Shown one piece after another: positions 1-14,445 of a DNA stretch of 64,000 bases (position 1 is the stretch's first letter; every line of letters starts with the position of its first letter). The stretch lies in assembly GCA_014529385.2 (NCBI GenBank), contig CM043945.1:4686312-4750311 (forward strand), read 5' to 3'. The position numbers and the translations under genes were made by a program. This DNA comes from Adiantum capillus-veneris. Lineage: Eukaryota > Streptophyta > Polypodiopsida > Polypodiales > Pteridaceae. The notes under the pieces were generated by a model. It did not search any database. It was not told the DNA's origin and saw only the letters and a list, made by a program, of their open reading frames with translations.

Positions 1-382
1 CTACAGGACACCAAAAGTACTATGCTAAGTTAGCAAAAAGGTACTATGGTCCCTTCCCGATTCTTAGACCAATCAATGAGATGGCCTATCAACTCAAGTT
101 GCCCAGCCATTGTCTCATACAAAATGCTTTCCATGTGAGCCTACTAAAGCCTTACAAAGGAGAGACACCTCAAGAAGAAATTATTGAAGATCCACCGGAG
201 ATCAAGCACCAAGAAGAGGTGCTGTAGCTTCCATTCTCCAACACGAAGAAAAGGTATTACAAGGGGGTAAGACTATCAGACGATATCTTATCAAGTTTAA
301 AAATTATCCTTTTGAAGATGCTAGATGGATGCAAGGCATACAATTAAAGGAAACCTTGTCAATGATTACAATGATTCCCTAG
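1..382 (+). pseudogene. Chromovirus Pol C-terminus (integrase end plus chromodomain)
   Basis: This is the 3' end of a Ty3/gypsy chromovirus polyprotein whose earlier part lies outside the window. From about position 18 one frame reads RYYGPFPIL and then AFHVSLLKPYKG, the usual integrase C-terminal signature, until TAG at 225-227. In another frame, from 233 to a TAG at 380-382, it continues as a chromodomain (YLIKFKNYPFEDARWM). In known chromoviruses this module follows integrase and guides integration toward particular chromatin. Here the two halves are separated by a stop and a frameshift, so the copy is dead. Confidence 0.85.
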
Positions 383-742
383 AGTAAGAAAATGTAAATA
401 TGTATAAATGAACAAAATTTTTGTCTTAGAAGACTCTCTTTTTCTTTATTGTGTGCACATGTTAATGAGTATGCATGCTTAGGATCATGTTTGTGGAGAC
501 GACGTCTCCCAAACACCAAGTAGAGCTTGTCACTCTACTATGGAAGATTGATATACGGACTAATGTGCAGACATGCTTTCGGCATCTAATGCTCTCAAGC
601 ACCAAATGGACTAGTCATCCATTCTGGGACGATGTCGTAAGGTAAAGTAGGGTCCCCTATTCACTAGCAAACGTACTAATGACTAGGTTTTATCTTATCT
701 ACCTGATAGTTGAGGACGACTATGATTTCAAGAGAGAGGTAA
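383..742 (+). other. 3' untranslated region and polypurine tract of the chromovirus
   Basis: No open frame is visible. The stretch ends in a purine-rich run (AAGAGAGAGG at 730-739) directly before a TGTCATAA start at 743, which fits a polypurine tract preceding a 3' LTR. The assignment is from position and composition only. Confidence 0.5.
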
Positions 743-1045
743 TGTCATAAAAACTAATATCTAATACTCCCAAATGATTTTCTCATGTTAAAATGATCAT
801 TTAATAAGGGGAAGTACCAGAGGAGTAAAAGCTAGAATATTGGTAAAGGTGCCAGACCGGTCTCTGTCAAGGATCCAAAGGAGGGAAAATAGGGATCCAA
901 AGGGGGACAATTTGCAAAAGAGAAATGTGCTTCAATGGGGCTTAAAAGACCTAAGGTTTAGCTCCATTAAGACTTCCATTAGCTAAGGTTCTTAATTTTT
1001 TATTCAATTGTCCAAAGGCCAATGTAGGGAAAAATTGGATGGTCA

Positions 1046-1069
1046 TGGGAAGACTAAAAAGTCTTCCCA
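1046..1069. other. Perfect 10-bp stem hairpin in the LTR
   Basis: TGGGAAGACT and AGTCTTCCCA are perfect reverse complements separated by AAAA. It lies inside the probable LTR. Confidence 0.75.
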
Positions 1070-1119
1070 CATCCCTAGGAAGGAGGGGGCGAGCCCATAT
1101 TGTAGGGGATGAGAGATAA

Positions 1120-1147
1120 ACACACACACACACACACACACACACAC
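1120..1147. repeat. (CA)n microsatellite
   Basis: Uninterrupted CA dinucleotide run of about 28 bases inside the probable LTR. It generates a meaningless poly-VC open frame on the minus strand. Confidence 0.95.
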
Positions 1148-1635
1148 TCCAAGGCTCCCCCTTTACACAAAGGAAATACTGGACACATGTCAAGCTCCTA
1201 GGCCAGTTTCTCCCAACCTCCCCTTAAATCCTATTGGATGGCCATAGAGGTGGACCAATGAGAATTAGGCTAGAGTAAATTTAGTCTAATCAATTTAAAA
1301 ATCCTTGATAAAAGAACCAATAGAAATTAAGCTCCCTAGAAGACTATTGGATAGTTTGCCATGGGTCCAATGAGCATTCAACAGCCTAATGGCTTGCCTG
1401 ATTCCTATTGGCTAGAAGACTAAGAGGTCCAATGAGAGTTTAATTGAATTATGTAAATACCTAAAGCTCTCACAAAAGGGGAAAGGGGGACACATATCAC
1501 AAGGCTAGCATTGATGCTTCTAATTTATGATTCGCTAAGCTTTACGGGCGCCAATGGGATGCCAACATGAGCAATTAGCAAGAGGGGTCGACGAAGATGA
1601 GAGAGTTCAAGGTTTCTTTTTACTCATACTCATTG

Positions 1636-1636
<1 letters not shown>

Positions 1637-1711
<75 letters not shown>
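1637..1711. repeat. (AC)n microsatellite
   Basis: Uninterrupted AC run of about 74 bases. The poly-TH open frames across it are artefacts of the repeat. Confidence 0.95.
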
Positions 1712-1712
<1 letters not shown>

Positions 1713-2340
1713 TCGTGTGTGCAAGAAGAACTCCATCTCCTTCTCCAAGCATGGAGAAGTAGAGGCCTACACTAACAACTTTTGGCTATGGAATGCAAAT
1801 CCAACCAAGAGCCAAGCTTCAATGGCATGCTCATCTCCTCTAGCATGCTAATTACTAAGATAAGCTATTATATTAGAGTGATTATGTGAGGAGAATAATT
1901 CTTTCTCATAAGATACCTCTTCTTCCTTTGAATCTATCCTCATTCCCTGCTTGCTCTCACCACTTTTGAAGGTGTGCTAGGTCTTGGGATTGAGGCTAGG
2001 GACACTAGGTGTGTTTTTAAAGCATAATTTGGTGTATGAAGCTTCCATCTTACTTACGCCAACTAGTTTTATCAAGGAACACAAAGATTGTTTTGTATTA
2101 AAGTCTCCGTTGATGGAAGAAGCTATAATACAAAGCCTTTATGGAGGGGGGATCGGCTCCATGTAAATCCGGTCCTCAGTTGTTGTCAATTGTTCTATTT
2201 CTCTCTCTTTTCAAGTATTTTCAATTCCAAATTAGCTAGGTGTAAATCTCTATGTTGCTTTCTCAATTAAGTACTCTCTCTATGCTCATTAGGAACTTGT
2301 CCTTAATGAAATGCTCACTATGTTATCAATTTTCGCTACA

Positions 2341-4110
2341 CACAAGTTACTAGTGCATTAAATGTTACATTATACACATATGATGTCTAAAGGGTAATTT
2401 TGGCAACAAAATCGACTTTTTGAATTTACATTACTATTTTCCATGTTTTGCAAAACACATACACCAAATTTCATTTTGTTTGGGCATATAGATTGAATGC
2501 TAAGGGGATTTCACTCTTTCTAGAAAATTCATTGTCAAAAAGTGGTGATTTTGTGCAATTTTGATATCCAATTTTTTTTGTGAGCACATGTGCATTTTAT
2601 ACACATCAAGTGCACTTGGGGTAGAAATATTAGTCCATTCTAACCATAGATAGATATCATATGCGTATGATGTCCTAGACACCAGATTTGAGGTCAAAAA
2701 ATACATTTGAGCACACCCTTGTGATCTAGAACATTTAGGAAGCAAATACACAAAATCCTATTGAATTTGAAGCATTCTCACCATAGATAGACATCATATG
2801 CGTATGATGTCCTAGATAGACATCATACGCGTATGATGTCCTAGAGCCCCGATTTGATGTCAAAGGATACATCTCAGTGCACCCTTGTGATCTAAAGCAT
2901 TTAGGAAGCAAATAGGAAAAATTCCATTGAATTTGAAGCATTTTTGGGCTTATAAAGGTCACAAGACGGATTGAGGCAAAGTGATTGGTTGAATTAATTA
3001 TATTTAGCACAAAAAGTGTTGGAATTGAATTTTGAAAGTTGGTGTGATTTGCTTGTGATGGGAGACCTCTGGAGTGAGTTTCACTTCAACTGGACCAGTT
3101 AGACATCATACATGTATGATGTCTAAAGGGGAATTTTAGGGACCAAATATGATATCAGAGCTTACTAGGGTGTTTAGCACCACAAAACAAGTTTAGAGAC
3201 CAAGTTTCATCTAGCTTGGAGCACATAAACATCATGCACGTATGATGTCTCAGGTCAAGATATGAAGGTCCAATTGCACTTATGACCACACAGGACGTTT
3301 GGAAAGGATGCGTTAAGGTTGTTTGCAAAATTTCATCTCATTTGGGCACATATCTTTGAATTTAAGAAGATTTTTGCAAATCCAAGAAGGTAAAGGTGAA
3401 AAAGTAGTGATTTTGAGCAATTTTAACATCCAAACTTTTTTGTGAGCACATATTCTTGTTGTATGCATCAAGGAGGACCTTGGGTTGAAGTAGAAGTGAA
3501 ATCTGGGCCAAAATACATCATATATGTATGAAGACTTTTAGTCTAGATCTAGGTCAAACTAGACATGTGAGTATACCCTAGTGTCCTAGAGCATAAAAGA
3601 AGTCCCTAGCAAAAATTTCATTGCATTTGGAGCACATTTGGACTGAAAAGTGCCAAAAGATGGAACTTGGGCTTGTATTGAGTACAACTTCCACAAAAAG
3701 TGTCAAGATTGAATCTTGAAAGTTGCTTAGATTTGCATGAGTGATAAAGATTCTTTGGGATAAAAGTCACTTCATTTTTCCACAAAAGACATCATACACA
3801 GGTATGATGTTGCCAAACCAGAGGTCAAAGCTTACACCTGAGCATACATTAGTTTTTGCCATCACAAAATAGGCCTAAAGACCAACTTTCATTCAATTTG
3901 GATCACTTTTGGCTTAGTTAACGTCCTAGGGAAGCTACAAGAAAAACCAAACAAAAAAAGGTGTGATAGACCTGACTAAAAGTGTCAAAATCACAAATTG
4001 AGACTTGGGGTGGTTAGAGTATATCAAGGAGAGTCTATAGTTAAATTTTGGAGCAATTCTGAGTCAAGAGACATTATACGTGTATGAAGACTCCAGGCAT
4101 AGGTTGAGAT
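2341..4110. repeat. Imperfect tandem array carrying CATCATAC-GTATGATG palindromes
   Basis: Nine versions of a dyad around the motif ACATCATACGCGTATGATGT occur near 2369, 2653, 2788, 2819, 3099, 3228, 3511, 3785 and 4068. Many intervals are about 280 bases, or close to half of that. The copy at 3099-3126 is a perfect 28-bp palindrome and the one at 2819-2840 a perfect 22-bp palindrome. Longer stretches between the dyads also recur, for example the text around 2540 returns around 3400, and that around 3020 returns around 3700. Short minus-strand frames here merely repeat one another. The position, ahead of a gag-like region, suggests the long leader of an LTR element. Confidence 0.8.
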
Positions 4111-4654
4111 GAGACAAGAACTTTGACTAGTCAAAGGACTTTCTTTTGACCTTAGAATCCCAAATATTACTCCAAAATAAAATCTGGACACCTATAAGTG
4201 GACCAAAGCATGTATCCAATGTTGGCACTCAGAAACCACTATAATTGACCTACTAGAAGATTGAATGCGATAAAAGGCTGTTTTGGCCATAACTTGAGAT
4301 CTCGATATTAGTTTAAGAAACTTTTTGTTATCAAAATGAAGCTCAAGAGTAGCTCTACAACATTTAGTGTCATTCATTGTTGGTCAGTGTTCGAAAAAAT
4401 GTTGTTTAAGGTCTCAAAATGCATTCGGAAATTAGGGGTGTCTAAAAGTGACAATTTGAGAGAATTGTGAGGAAACAATCGTGGTTTTGGACAACCAAAG
4501 CACTTGAACACATTGAAACAAGACTGCTTACATCAAGCTAGAGCTGTTAAGACCAAAAGTCATGTCTACTTTAGATTCAAACTCAGTTTATACAAGCTTT
4601 GAGATCCCAACAATAGAGGAGCATCCGCCCATAATGGATCTTTCAAACTTGTAG
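4111..4654. other. No recognisable feature
   Basis: Moderately AT-rich sequence between the palindrome array and the gag-like frames. No motif, repeat or supported reading frame was seen. It is probably the rest of the element's leader. Confidence 0.5.
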
Positions 4655-5963
4655 TTGGTAAAGACTAATTTTGTTGAGAGAGTTTCAATGACAAATCATG
4701 AGAATGAAGGACTATATAGATACATTGACTGCAGTGAGGTCAACCTTTATAGGTGCTCAGAGCCATATCTAGAAGTGCTGACAGATTACAAGCTCTTATA
4801 TGTCTATACATACGAAATTGACTATCAATGGAAATCTATAGTTTTTGACAAGTATGGACGAGGATACAGATTTGTAGAATGCACAAATACACGAACCTTC
4901 ATTAGAGACAGATATTTGGTCAATGAAGGACCACAGATACCTCCACCAAACACGAGAAATCCTATGATAATTCCAAAAAGGGAGCCACCTTGATTCCCTC
5001 ATAGAGCAATAACGAGAGAAGGATTGGGAGAGTCTATGGTTAGACTTATAGACAATCGGCGAGTTAGACCGTCCTAAGTCCAAAAATGGGTAAACAAGAA
5101 ATATACTCCAAATATAAAGATTCAAGAGATCACGTAGCAAATTTCAAAAGAGTTATCAAAGCAGAGGAAGTTTTAAATTTTATGACACAATTTGCAACAT
5201 TTGGACTGACTCTAGAAGTTGATGCTGCTACATGGTTTGACTCAGTGGAAAGACAAGATTTTGAGACTCTAGACAAGCTGCTTTGAAGAATTCATCGAAG
5301 AATTATCAAAGAAAGGAATAGCTCACAATATGGTCTCCCAACTTTAGAGATTAAACTAGAAAGAGGGTGAATCAATGCGCAAGGCGGTATTACAGCTCAA
5401 GAGATATGTCAAGTTCTTTCGAGAGCGAAACTACCTACACAGTCTCACTGATACTGATTTTTATCCAAGGAGTGAGACATGTAGAGCTTTAGAAGGATTT
5501 GAATAGGATACGGAGCCTGACACTAAATGAATTGATCAAAAAAGCTTTTTATCTGATGGATAATTGTGAGGAATATAAAGAAAAGGATTGTAAGAGTCAA
5601 GAGGAACACACATCCTCTCAACATAGTGATTCTTAGATGATTGAGTACATTACAAAACCAACATCACCTATCAATTAAGAAAAATTTATCGGCGACAAAG
5701 TCAAGAGGTTAATTCCTCTTGTAAAGTCTGATTTGAGGGAGCCTAAGTGGTGTGAAATTGAGAGAAAATGGAAAAACCATACGAGGGAAGAGTGCTACTA
5801 TAGCATGGAATATGCTAGGAAGAGGTATATACAACATATTCTAGTAGCACCTACTCCACCTAGATACATTATAGAGAATGTGTTAGGTCAAGTAGGAGTT
5901 TCAAGGCCACAGTCTATCTTAGGACAACAACCTCCACTGCCAGGTGCTAGAATGCCTATATAA
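4655..5963 (+). pseudogene. Decayed retrotransposon Gag polyprotein
   Basis: Three frames patch into one Gag-like protein. The segment 4655-4993 is an open 112-residue stretch of unknown domain (YEIDYQW, KYGRGYRF). The segment 5086-5286, followed after a frameshift by about 5279-5500, carries the pattern of plant Gag capsid domains: ATWFDSVE, FEEFIEELSKKGIAHN, then a run like ESMRKAVLQLKRYVKFFRERN. The segment 5733-5963 has KWCEIERKWKNHTREECYY, which looks like a C-x-H-x4-C metal-binding knuckle of the WC...H...EC type seen in Gag, followed by a proline-rich tail. Stops and shifts make it a pseudogene. No protease, RT or integrase follows before the polypurine tract. Confidence 0.6.
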
Positions 5964-6127
5964 ATAATATACATGCTAGAACTAGTGCTTGGAAAACAAA
6001 AATGGCATGCTAGTTCAAGTAGTTACAAGAGTGCAAGCTCAAAAGAAATCTATTGAGAATCCAAAGATAGAGAAAACGAAAATTGACACAAGTCTAGAGA
6101 TGGGTGAATCAAAGACCGATGCACCTA

Positions 6128-6441
6128 GTAGAAAATGTTTTTGAGAATGAGAAATATACTCAAAATTGGGAAATTTGTTGGAGCGTGTCATGGATGGAAG
6201 TAAAGTGATTGTATTTATGGAAAAAAAGAGAGATTGTGATCAAGTTACTATACAAATTTGAATGGATGGATTTGCATCTTTATCTATCCATGGTGATAAG
6301 GGTCAAGCTAAACGAGATTGGATTCTTTCTATATTTAGATCTGGCAATAGCCCTATAATGACAGCAATAGATGTTGCAGCTCGGGGATTGGATGTGAAGT
6401 ACATAAATTTCTTCATCAATTATGATTTTCATGGATCATAG
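6128..6441 (+). pseudogene. Captured fragment of a DEAD-box RNA helicase (RH20/DBP2-like)
   Basis: From 6151 one frame reads EIYSKLGNLLERVMDGSK, then VIVFMEKKRDCDQVT, a stop at 6259-6261, then [35 protein letters not shown] and INYDFHGS before a TAG at 6439-6441. These are the helicase C-terminal motifs of the DDX5/DBP2/RH20 group: the IHGD segment, then motif V as (T)DVAARGLDV, then the NYDFPGS segment. Upstream, 6128-6160 continues the match in another frame (VFENEKYTQ). The conserved Thr of motif V is Ile here. No introns are apparent over about 100 residues. The fragment lies between a decayed gag and a polypurine tract, so it was probably captured by the retroelement. Confidence 0.85.
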
Positions 6442-6540
6442 TTCTTGTTGTGGTTTGACAAATGTACAAGAATTGGAGCAAACAAAAACAAAAATGACGA
6501 CAAAGACCGCACCGATAAGTCATGTTAGGGACAACATGAA

Positions 6541-6554
6541 TTTGGAGGGGGGAA
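6541..6554 (+). promoter_or_regulatory. Polypurine tract of a plus-strand LTR element
   Basis: TTTGGAGGGGGGAA sits directly before TGTTGACCC. It has the same form as the tract before the LTR at 23674 (GGAAGGGGGGAA then TGTTAAC). Confidence 0.75.
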
Positions 6555-9166
<2,612 letters not shown>

Positions 9167-9439
9167 CCCTCCATGATTTTTGACACGCTACAGTCGAGTG
9201 CCATGAAATCCTCTCCTTGTCCTTGCAAGCTTCTCCACTTACGAAATTATGCCAGCTGGTCTCAAGCACTTATCTGTGTGTAAGACCTCTTTCCTGTAGC
9301 CTTCAAGGTCATGAATTCCCTTCCTTGCATGCAATACATTGCATCCTACATGACACACCCTTCTTTCTCAAGGAGCCTTAGTGGATTCCACCACTACCTC
9401 TTCCATGCCCAATTATAGCCCATCTCTCCCCATCTCCTT

Positions 9440-9549
<110 letters not shown>

Positions 9550-9904
9550 CTCTCACTCTAATATCACTATGAAGATAGGGAATTAAAACATCCTAACCAC
9601 CTCCTCTTGTAGCCCAACTTCCCATCTTTAGAAGCCCCTGAATGATTCGCCTAGCCGTGCCCACCCACAGAGTCAAGTGAATGTTTAAGTTCTTAGCTGG
9701 AGGTATTATACTAGAAAGGATACAAGAATATTTATGAACACTTGAAAATAACACATATGATACATTGTCTACATGGACATGCCCAAGAAGTCATTTACAG
9801 TTTACTACTACTCTCTCACGCACCATTCATACAAAGTAGTGAAAGGAATATGCCCAAGTGGTCAAATATGGTGTACAAACACACTGTCCTTTCATAAAAT
9901 TGAA

Positions 9905-9923
9905 CTCTCTCTCTCTCTCTCTC

Positions 9924-9963
<40 letters not shown>
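9905..9963. repeat. (CT)n followed by a 39-base poly-C run
   Basis: CT repeats run directly into an unbroken C homopolymer of about 39 bases. Poly-C of this length is uncommon in plant DNA and its length is prone to sequencing error. A related TCCC/CT tract lies at 10044-10085. The apparent proline-rich or glycine-rich proteins here are artefacts. Confidence 0.9.
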
Positions 9964-9965
<2 letters not shown>

Positions 9966-10099
9966 CATACCAAGAGCCTCCAACATACCACGTTGAAAGC
10001 ATCCCACACCTCTTGGGAGAAGATCATGGAAACGTATGAGTGCTCTCTCTCTCCCTCCCTCCCTCCCTCCCTCTCTCTCGCTCTCGCAGCCATCATGTA

Positions 10100-12720
10100 T
10101 TGCATAAAGAGTTTTATGTTTGTCCAATGGACCCCGGAATCAGACCATTGGACCTTATGTATTGACCTTTCATGTGGAGAAGAAACTAAGCATGATAATC
10201 TTAGCCGCAGGGAAGAGAAGTTATCACTATGCATGGATTTCAAACGGGCACCAATGTACATTGAAATAATTGAGCAAAAGTTATGGATGACAAAGCTTCA
10301 ATATGACACACCATTGGGAACTAATTGGGAAGATTTTGAGAAAGTTATTTGTTCTTGTTCCGAAGAATGCTTTGCCATAAAGTATGTCCATGGTATCAAT
10401 AAAGATAGATCACGCAAAAGGTGGTTTGATAAAGAATGTTAAGATGTTGAAAGTCCTTGATAAAGCTTGATGCAACTATGGACAAAGACAACTATCAAAG
10501 TCATTTGCATACATAAAAGGCATTGATTCAAAAGAAAAGAAGAAGATGGGAAGTAAAGAAACATTTTTTTCAAGTCCAAGAAAAGGCACATGCATGTGGA
10601 AGATTTTGGAGAAACTTGAGGAGCAAGCGGGTCAAGAATTTTGGTAACTTGAGTCTTGTGGATATGTACACACATTGTAGTCAACTATACAAGCAATCAA
10701 GTGCTGAAAAAATGCCATTTTATGGTTTACTCCCATTTATGCCCTCTTTTTTTTACTATTGAGGATGTATGAGATGGGCTTGAAAAGTTGGCCACTCGCA
10801 AAGCGGGAGATCTTCAAGGTATCAAGCCAGAGATGATCAAATGGATAGGAGATTTTACACATGAGTGGATGTGTAATATGTTCAACCTTGCACATCAACA
10901 TGGTATGCATTATGATTGGAGTACTAATTGGGTCAAGCCTTTGCATAAAGGAGGGTATGTAAAGATTGTAAACAACTACCGGACTATGATGATTGGGTCA
11001 CTTATGGAAAAAAAATTGGGTGCATAATGGAGATGAAATTGAGTGATTGGGCTGAAGAGAATGACAAGTGTGCAAAAGGACAAGAGGATTTTTGTCTATA
11101 GCAATTGTATTGTTGTTTTGTGGATTTTAAGAAACTTTCCTTTGATATGATTCCTTGTGGCAATTTGTGGAGAAGGATGGAGGAACTCCAGGAGTCAAGT
11201 GAGTTTATGCTTGCATTTTCTCAGATCTATGCAAAGGTGATGTGTCAATTGTGCATGGGAAGAGGAATTTAAAAACAAAATTGTAAGCACTATTGGGTTA
11301 AACAAGGATGTACATTGTCTTTGGTCTATGCACTGATCAATTGGAACAAATTGCACTTGACTTTATGCAAGAAGCATGCATTGAAGAGGTCACTAGTTTC
11401 AATGTGATAATCATGTTTTTTTTGAATGCGGATGATATAGTGCTTCTAGCACACACTTTAGAAGATGCACAAAACCTTATGGTTGTCCTTCGAATATTTT
11501 TCTTGCATAGTGGGCTGATTGTGAATGAATCCAAAACAAAGGTTATGCTTATGAAAACCAACCATAGGGAGAAGCCATGCATTGTGTACAACAATTAGAC
11601 ACTTGAAGCTGTTGAGAGGTTTAAGTACCTTGGCCTTGAGGTTCTGGCCAATTACAAGTGTCATGAATATACTATGTGTCATTTGGAAACAGGAAAGAGA
11701 GCATACTATGGATTTGAGAACATGTGTTATGAGGGAAGTATCAAGTGTTGGGTTCTCAAGAAGTATCTTTTTGACACATTGGTGACACCGGTTCTTCTTT
11801 ATGGAGTTGAAGTGTGGGGTGGGAGCATTTCAAAGTCTACTTGGAAAGAGTTTGAGAATGTCTAAAAGTGTTTTCTTACAAACTTTCTCCAAGTTAAGAC
11901 AAAAACACCATATATTCTCCTACTTCTTGAGTCGGAATCTCTTCTAGTTTAGGTTATGGGCATGGAAAGGGTTGTGGAGTACATGATAAAGATGCGCCAA
12001 AACCCCTCACATTGACTTCCTACAATTGCATGAGATGCAAGCAAAAAAGTTCAAAAGATGCATAAAAGCAAGATCTTGAGCACATGATGGATACAAGACA
12101 TAAACAAGTGGTTCGGGAGATGGGATGCATTATACTTGCTACATGATGCCTCAATGACTTGCAAATGAATGAAGCTTTTCTACAACACCAATGTATTATG
12201 GCTTGGGAGGAATCCGGTGGGTCATGCTTCATACATTGCACCACCCATATTTCCCCCAACTACAAAACCATGTTCTTTGCTGGAAGGGGAAACCATACTC
12301 ACACTTACATGCTTGATCCTATCCCCTTGTCAATGATACACACTATTGCAAAAAATTCGTCTTAGCTCCCACTCCCTTCAATGTCAGATAGGGTGTTGGG
12401 GAAATGGAGAAGAGTCAAATTGACTATGCACATTATGCTCTATGTTGCAAGTTTGAGAGTGTGAGTACCACACACTACTAGAGTGCTCAGCTTTTGGTCA
12501 CATCCAAACTTGATTACCTCACATTTTTAGCCATGATTTAGACCTACACACTTTCTTCTCCCAACCACAATGTGGGCTCTCCATTGCGACTCTCATCACC
12601 ACAATTTTGGAGCATTGAGAGTCACTCATCAGCCACACACATAGTACATCACATGTAGCTTTGGTACCCTAGGTCATATCCGACCTCAGCAGATGATAAT
12701 AAAATCTATCTTTATATCTC
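10100..12720 (+). pseudogene. Degenerate non-LTR retrotransposon (LINE), endonuclease end plus reverse transcriptase
   Basis: Fragments in alternating frames follow LINE ORF2 order. About 10120-10440 carries WTPESDHWTLCIDL, the C-terminal SDH motif of the apurinic-type endonuclease. About 10760-11030 reads KLATRKAGDLQGIKPEM, THEWMCNMFNLAHQHGM and HKGGYVKIVNNYRTM, typical of the RT fingers. About 11100-11290 has CCFVDFKKLSFDMIP (palm motif A) and KQGCTLS (motif B). About 11400-11860 has motif C written NADD instead of YADD, then the thumb segment LVTPVLLYGVEVWG. A Cys/His-containing tail follows to about 12640. Many stops and frameshifts are present, so the copy is inactive. The end near 12710 (AATAAAATC) could be the 3' tail. 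Confidence 0.85.
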
Positions 12721-13250
12721 TCTCATGTGGGGTGAGGGACTTCATATTGATGATTACTGTGTCAACCATATAGGAGTGACCATGCTATTGATGTAATTAT
12801 GTTCTTGATTAACAAACATCAAATGTCACCTAGAATGAGTTACACGCTCTTAGTCAGCTATTATAGGTTGGTAGTTAGAGTTGGTTTAGACTAGATAGTA
12901 GACTTTAGACCTAATCAGACACGAACAAGATTGGAACTAGAAAATATCATTGATTGTTGGAGCTGAAAAGAACAATGAAACTAGAATTGGAAATTGAACT
13001 TAAAGACTGGAACTAGAATTTTATGTTAAGAATAGTAAATGAGTACAATGAGGGTAAACCCAGTGAGAGTTGGATTACAAAAGCACAATAGCTTTGAGTA
13101 TAAGAGATTGGGCTCAAGAATGATACAAGGTAGATGGGTTAGAATCCGATAAGGACCTCAAAATGAAGTAATGCCCCAAGTTATAGTCCTCCTGCTGATT
13201 GATTGCACATTGTTTGAGTTATAGTGGTAACTATCCATAGTTTACTTCTT
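12720..13250. other. No recognisable feature
   Basis: Sequence between the LINE end and the decayed minus-strand frames. No motif or repeat recognised. Confidence 0.4.
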
Positions 13251-14440
13251 TTGGAAGCCTCCAGTCCAACCATCCACCAGCCTCTTGGTAAGGGCCATTC
13301 CTAGAGTGTGCATTCCTCCACCTCTTTTTCAATTTTGGTATGTACCAATATTTCCACAGGGCTCTGCTTTCATCCATCATTTGACTTTCTTGTGCCTTCT
13401 TCTTAGGGGATTTGTGAAGTATTTTGAAAGGCTTTGGAGCACTTGAACCATTGTTATCTTTCTAAATTAGTCTGTAGAAAGCTTCTTGATTCAACTGGTC
13501 TTTTCTTTTTGTCTTTATTACTAACTCATAAGGTGTCACTCAATTCTAGGTTTTGATGTAAGGGACATACAATGTGCGTTTGCCCCTGGTAAGCCTGGTT
13601 CTTGTCAACATATGACATTAGAAAGCTGTGTGCATCCATCCTTGAGGTAGTGGGTGGCTGATTGCATTTAATTTGGGCTTGAAAAAAATTTTCATCCCCC
13701 TCTCTGAAATGAGGTTTAGAATATGATTTATTAGCTAGGTCTTTCTCAGGTATCTTCAAGGCATCCACAGTTAGTTGAAGGAGTTGATTTGTAATCTTGA
13801 TGAGTCATCTGAGATGCACCTTTCAGTGGCCCATCCTTAGCTAAAAGTTCTGAAGATTGTCAATTAACTCATTGACTTGGTTTTTCTTTAGAGCTTCTCA
13901 CAGCACCTGATTCCAAGTGAGCCACTCAATAGTGGCTTACTCATACCATTCTTTGAGTCCATCTACTATCTTTATGTATCGTTGCTGGTCTGCTGGCTCA
14001 GTGTAGAGTGCTAGAAAGAATCAAGGTAGCTCGACCTCGTTTACGGAGATGACGTATATCAATACTAGAGAGTCTAGAACAAAATTCCAAAAATTGAGGA
14101 CCATCTAGTTCTCTTGTTTCATCATTTTTCTTGTGATCCAAACCATATGAAACAAACTCTTGAGATGGAGTTATTGCTCTCTAAATGTCATTTGAGTTTT
14201 AGGCCCTCTACTGCGCCTAGTGGCATTATTCTCTAGTAAAGCAGGCCTTTATTCTCTAGTCTAGAGTCCCTCTAGTACTCTACATCTGGAAGATAATTGA
14301 TTTGATTTGGACCCTAATGTCTTTCATACACTACTATGTGGCTTTAGTGCCAAGTATAATTTCTAGTTTAACCCTAATGACTTTAAATTGTTAGTGGCTA
14401 AGTTCTTCAAAATTGGATTTACTACCACATCATCATTTGT
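13251..14440 (-). pseudogene. Unrecognised decayed coding sequence, distal half of an interrupted gene or element
   Basis: Minus-strand translation shows protein-like stretches broken by stops: ALYTEPADQQRYIKIVDGL and KEWYE about 13940-14040, KKNQVNELIDNLQNF about 13850, the open 80-residue stretch 13526-13768, then a basic segment SRALWKYWYIPKLKKRWRN about 13290-13370. I do not recognise the family. It sits immediately outside one end of the element at 14446-24603, and a similar-looking minus-strand frame lies just outside the other end. The two were presumably contiguous before that insertion. Confidence 0.4.
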
Positions 14441-14445
14441 AGTAA
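14441..14445. other. Target-site duplication, left copy (AGTAA)
   Basis: AGTAA directly precedes TGTTAACTGA at 14446 and recurs directly after the other LTR at 24604-24608. Confidence 0.9.

Larger units (their letters stand above)
743..2340 (+). repeat. Probable 3' LTR of the plus-strand chromovirus
   Basis: The proposed left edge (TGTCATAA) follows a polypurine run downstream of the chromodomain. The proposed right edge is the CTACA ending near 2340, where a different, palindrome-rich sequence begins. No second LTR is in the window to confirm either edge, so the right edge in particular is a guess. The interval holds two CA microsatellites and a strong hairpin at 1046-1069, and no convincing coding sequence. 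Confidence 0.4.

Noticed and set aside
1554-1851. Poly-Thr/His frames
   Set aside because: Artefact of the AC microsatellite.
2341-4110. CRISPR-like array of repeats
   Set aside because: Repeat units are degenerate dyads with long, mutually similar spacers in a plant genome. There are no cas genes. Tandem duplication explains it.
9773-10261. Proline-rich or glycine-rich frames on both strands
   Set aside because: They are produced by CT, TCCC and poly-C tracts. Only the segment after about 10120 on the plus strand has LINE content.
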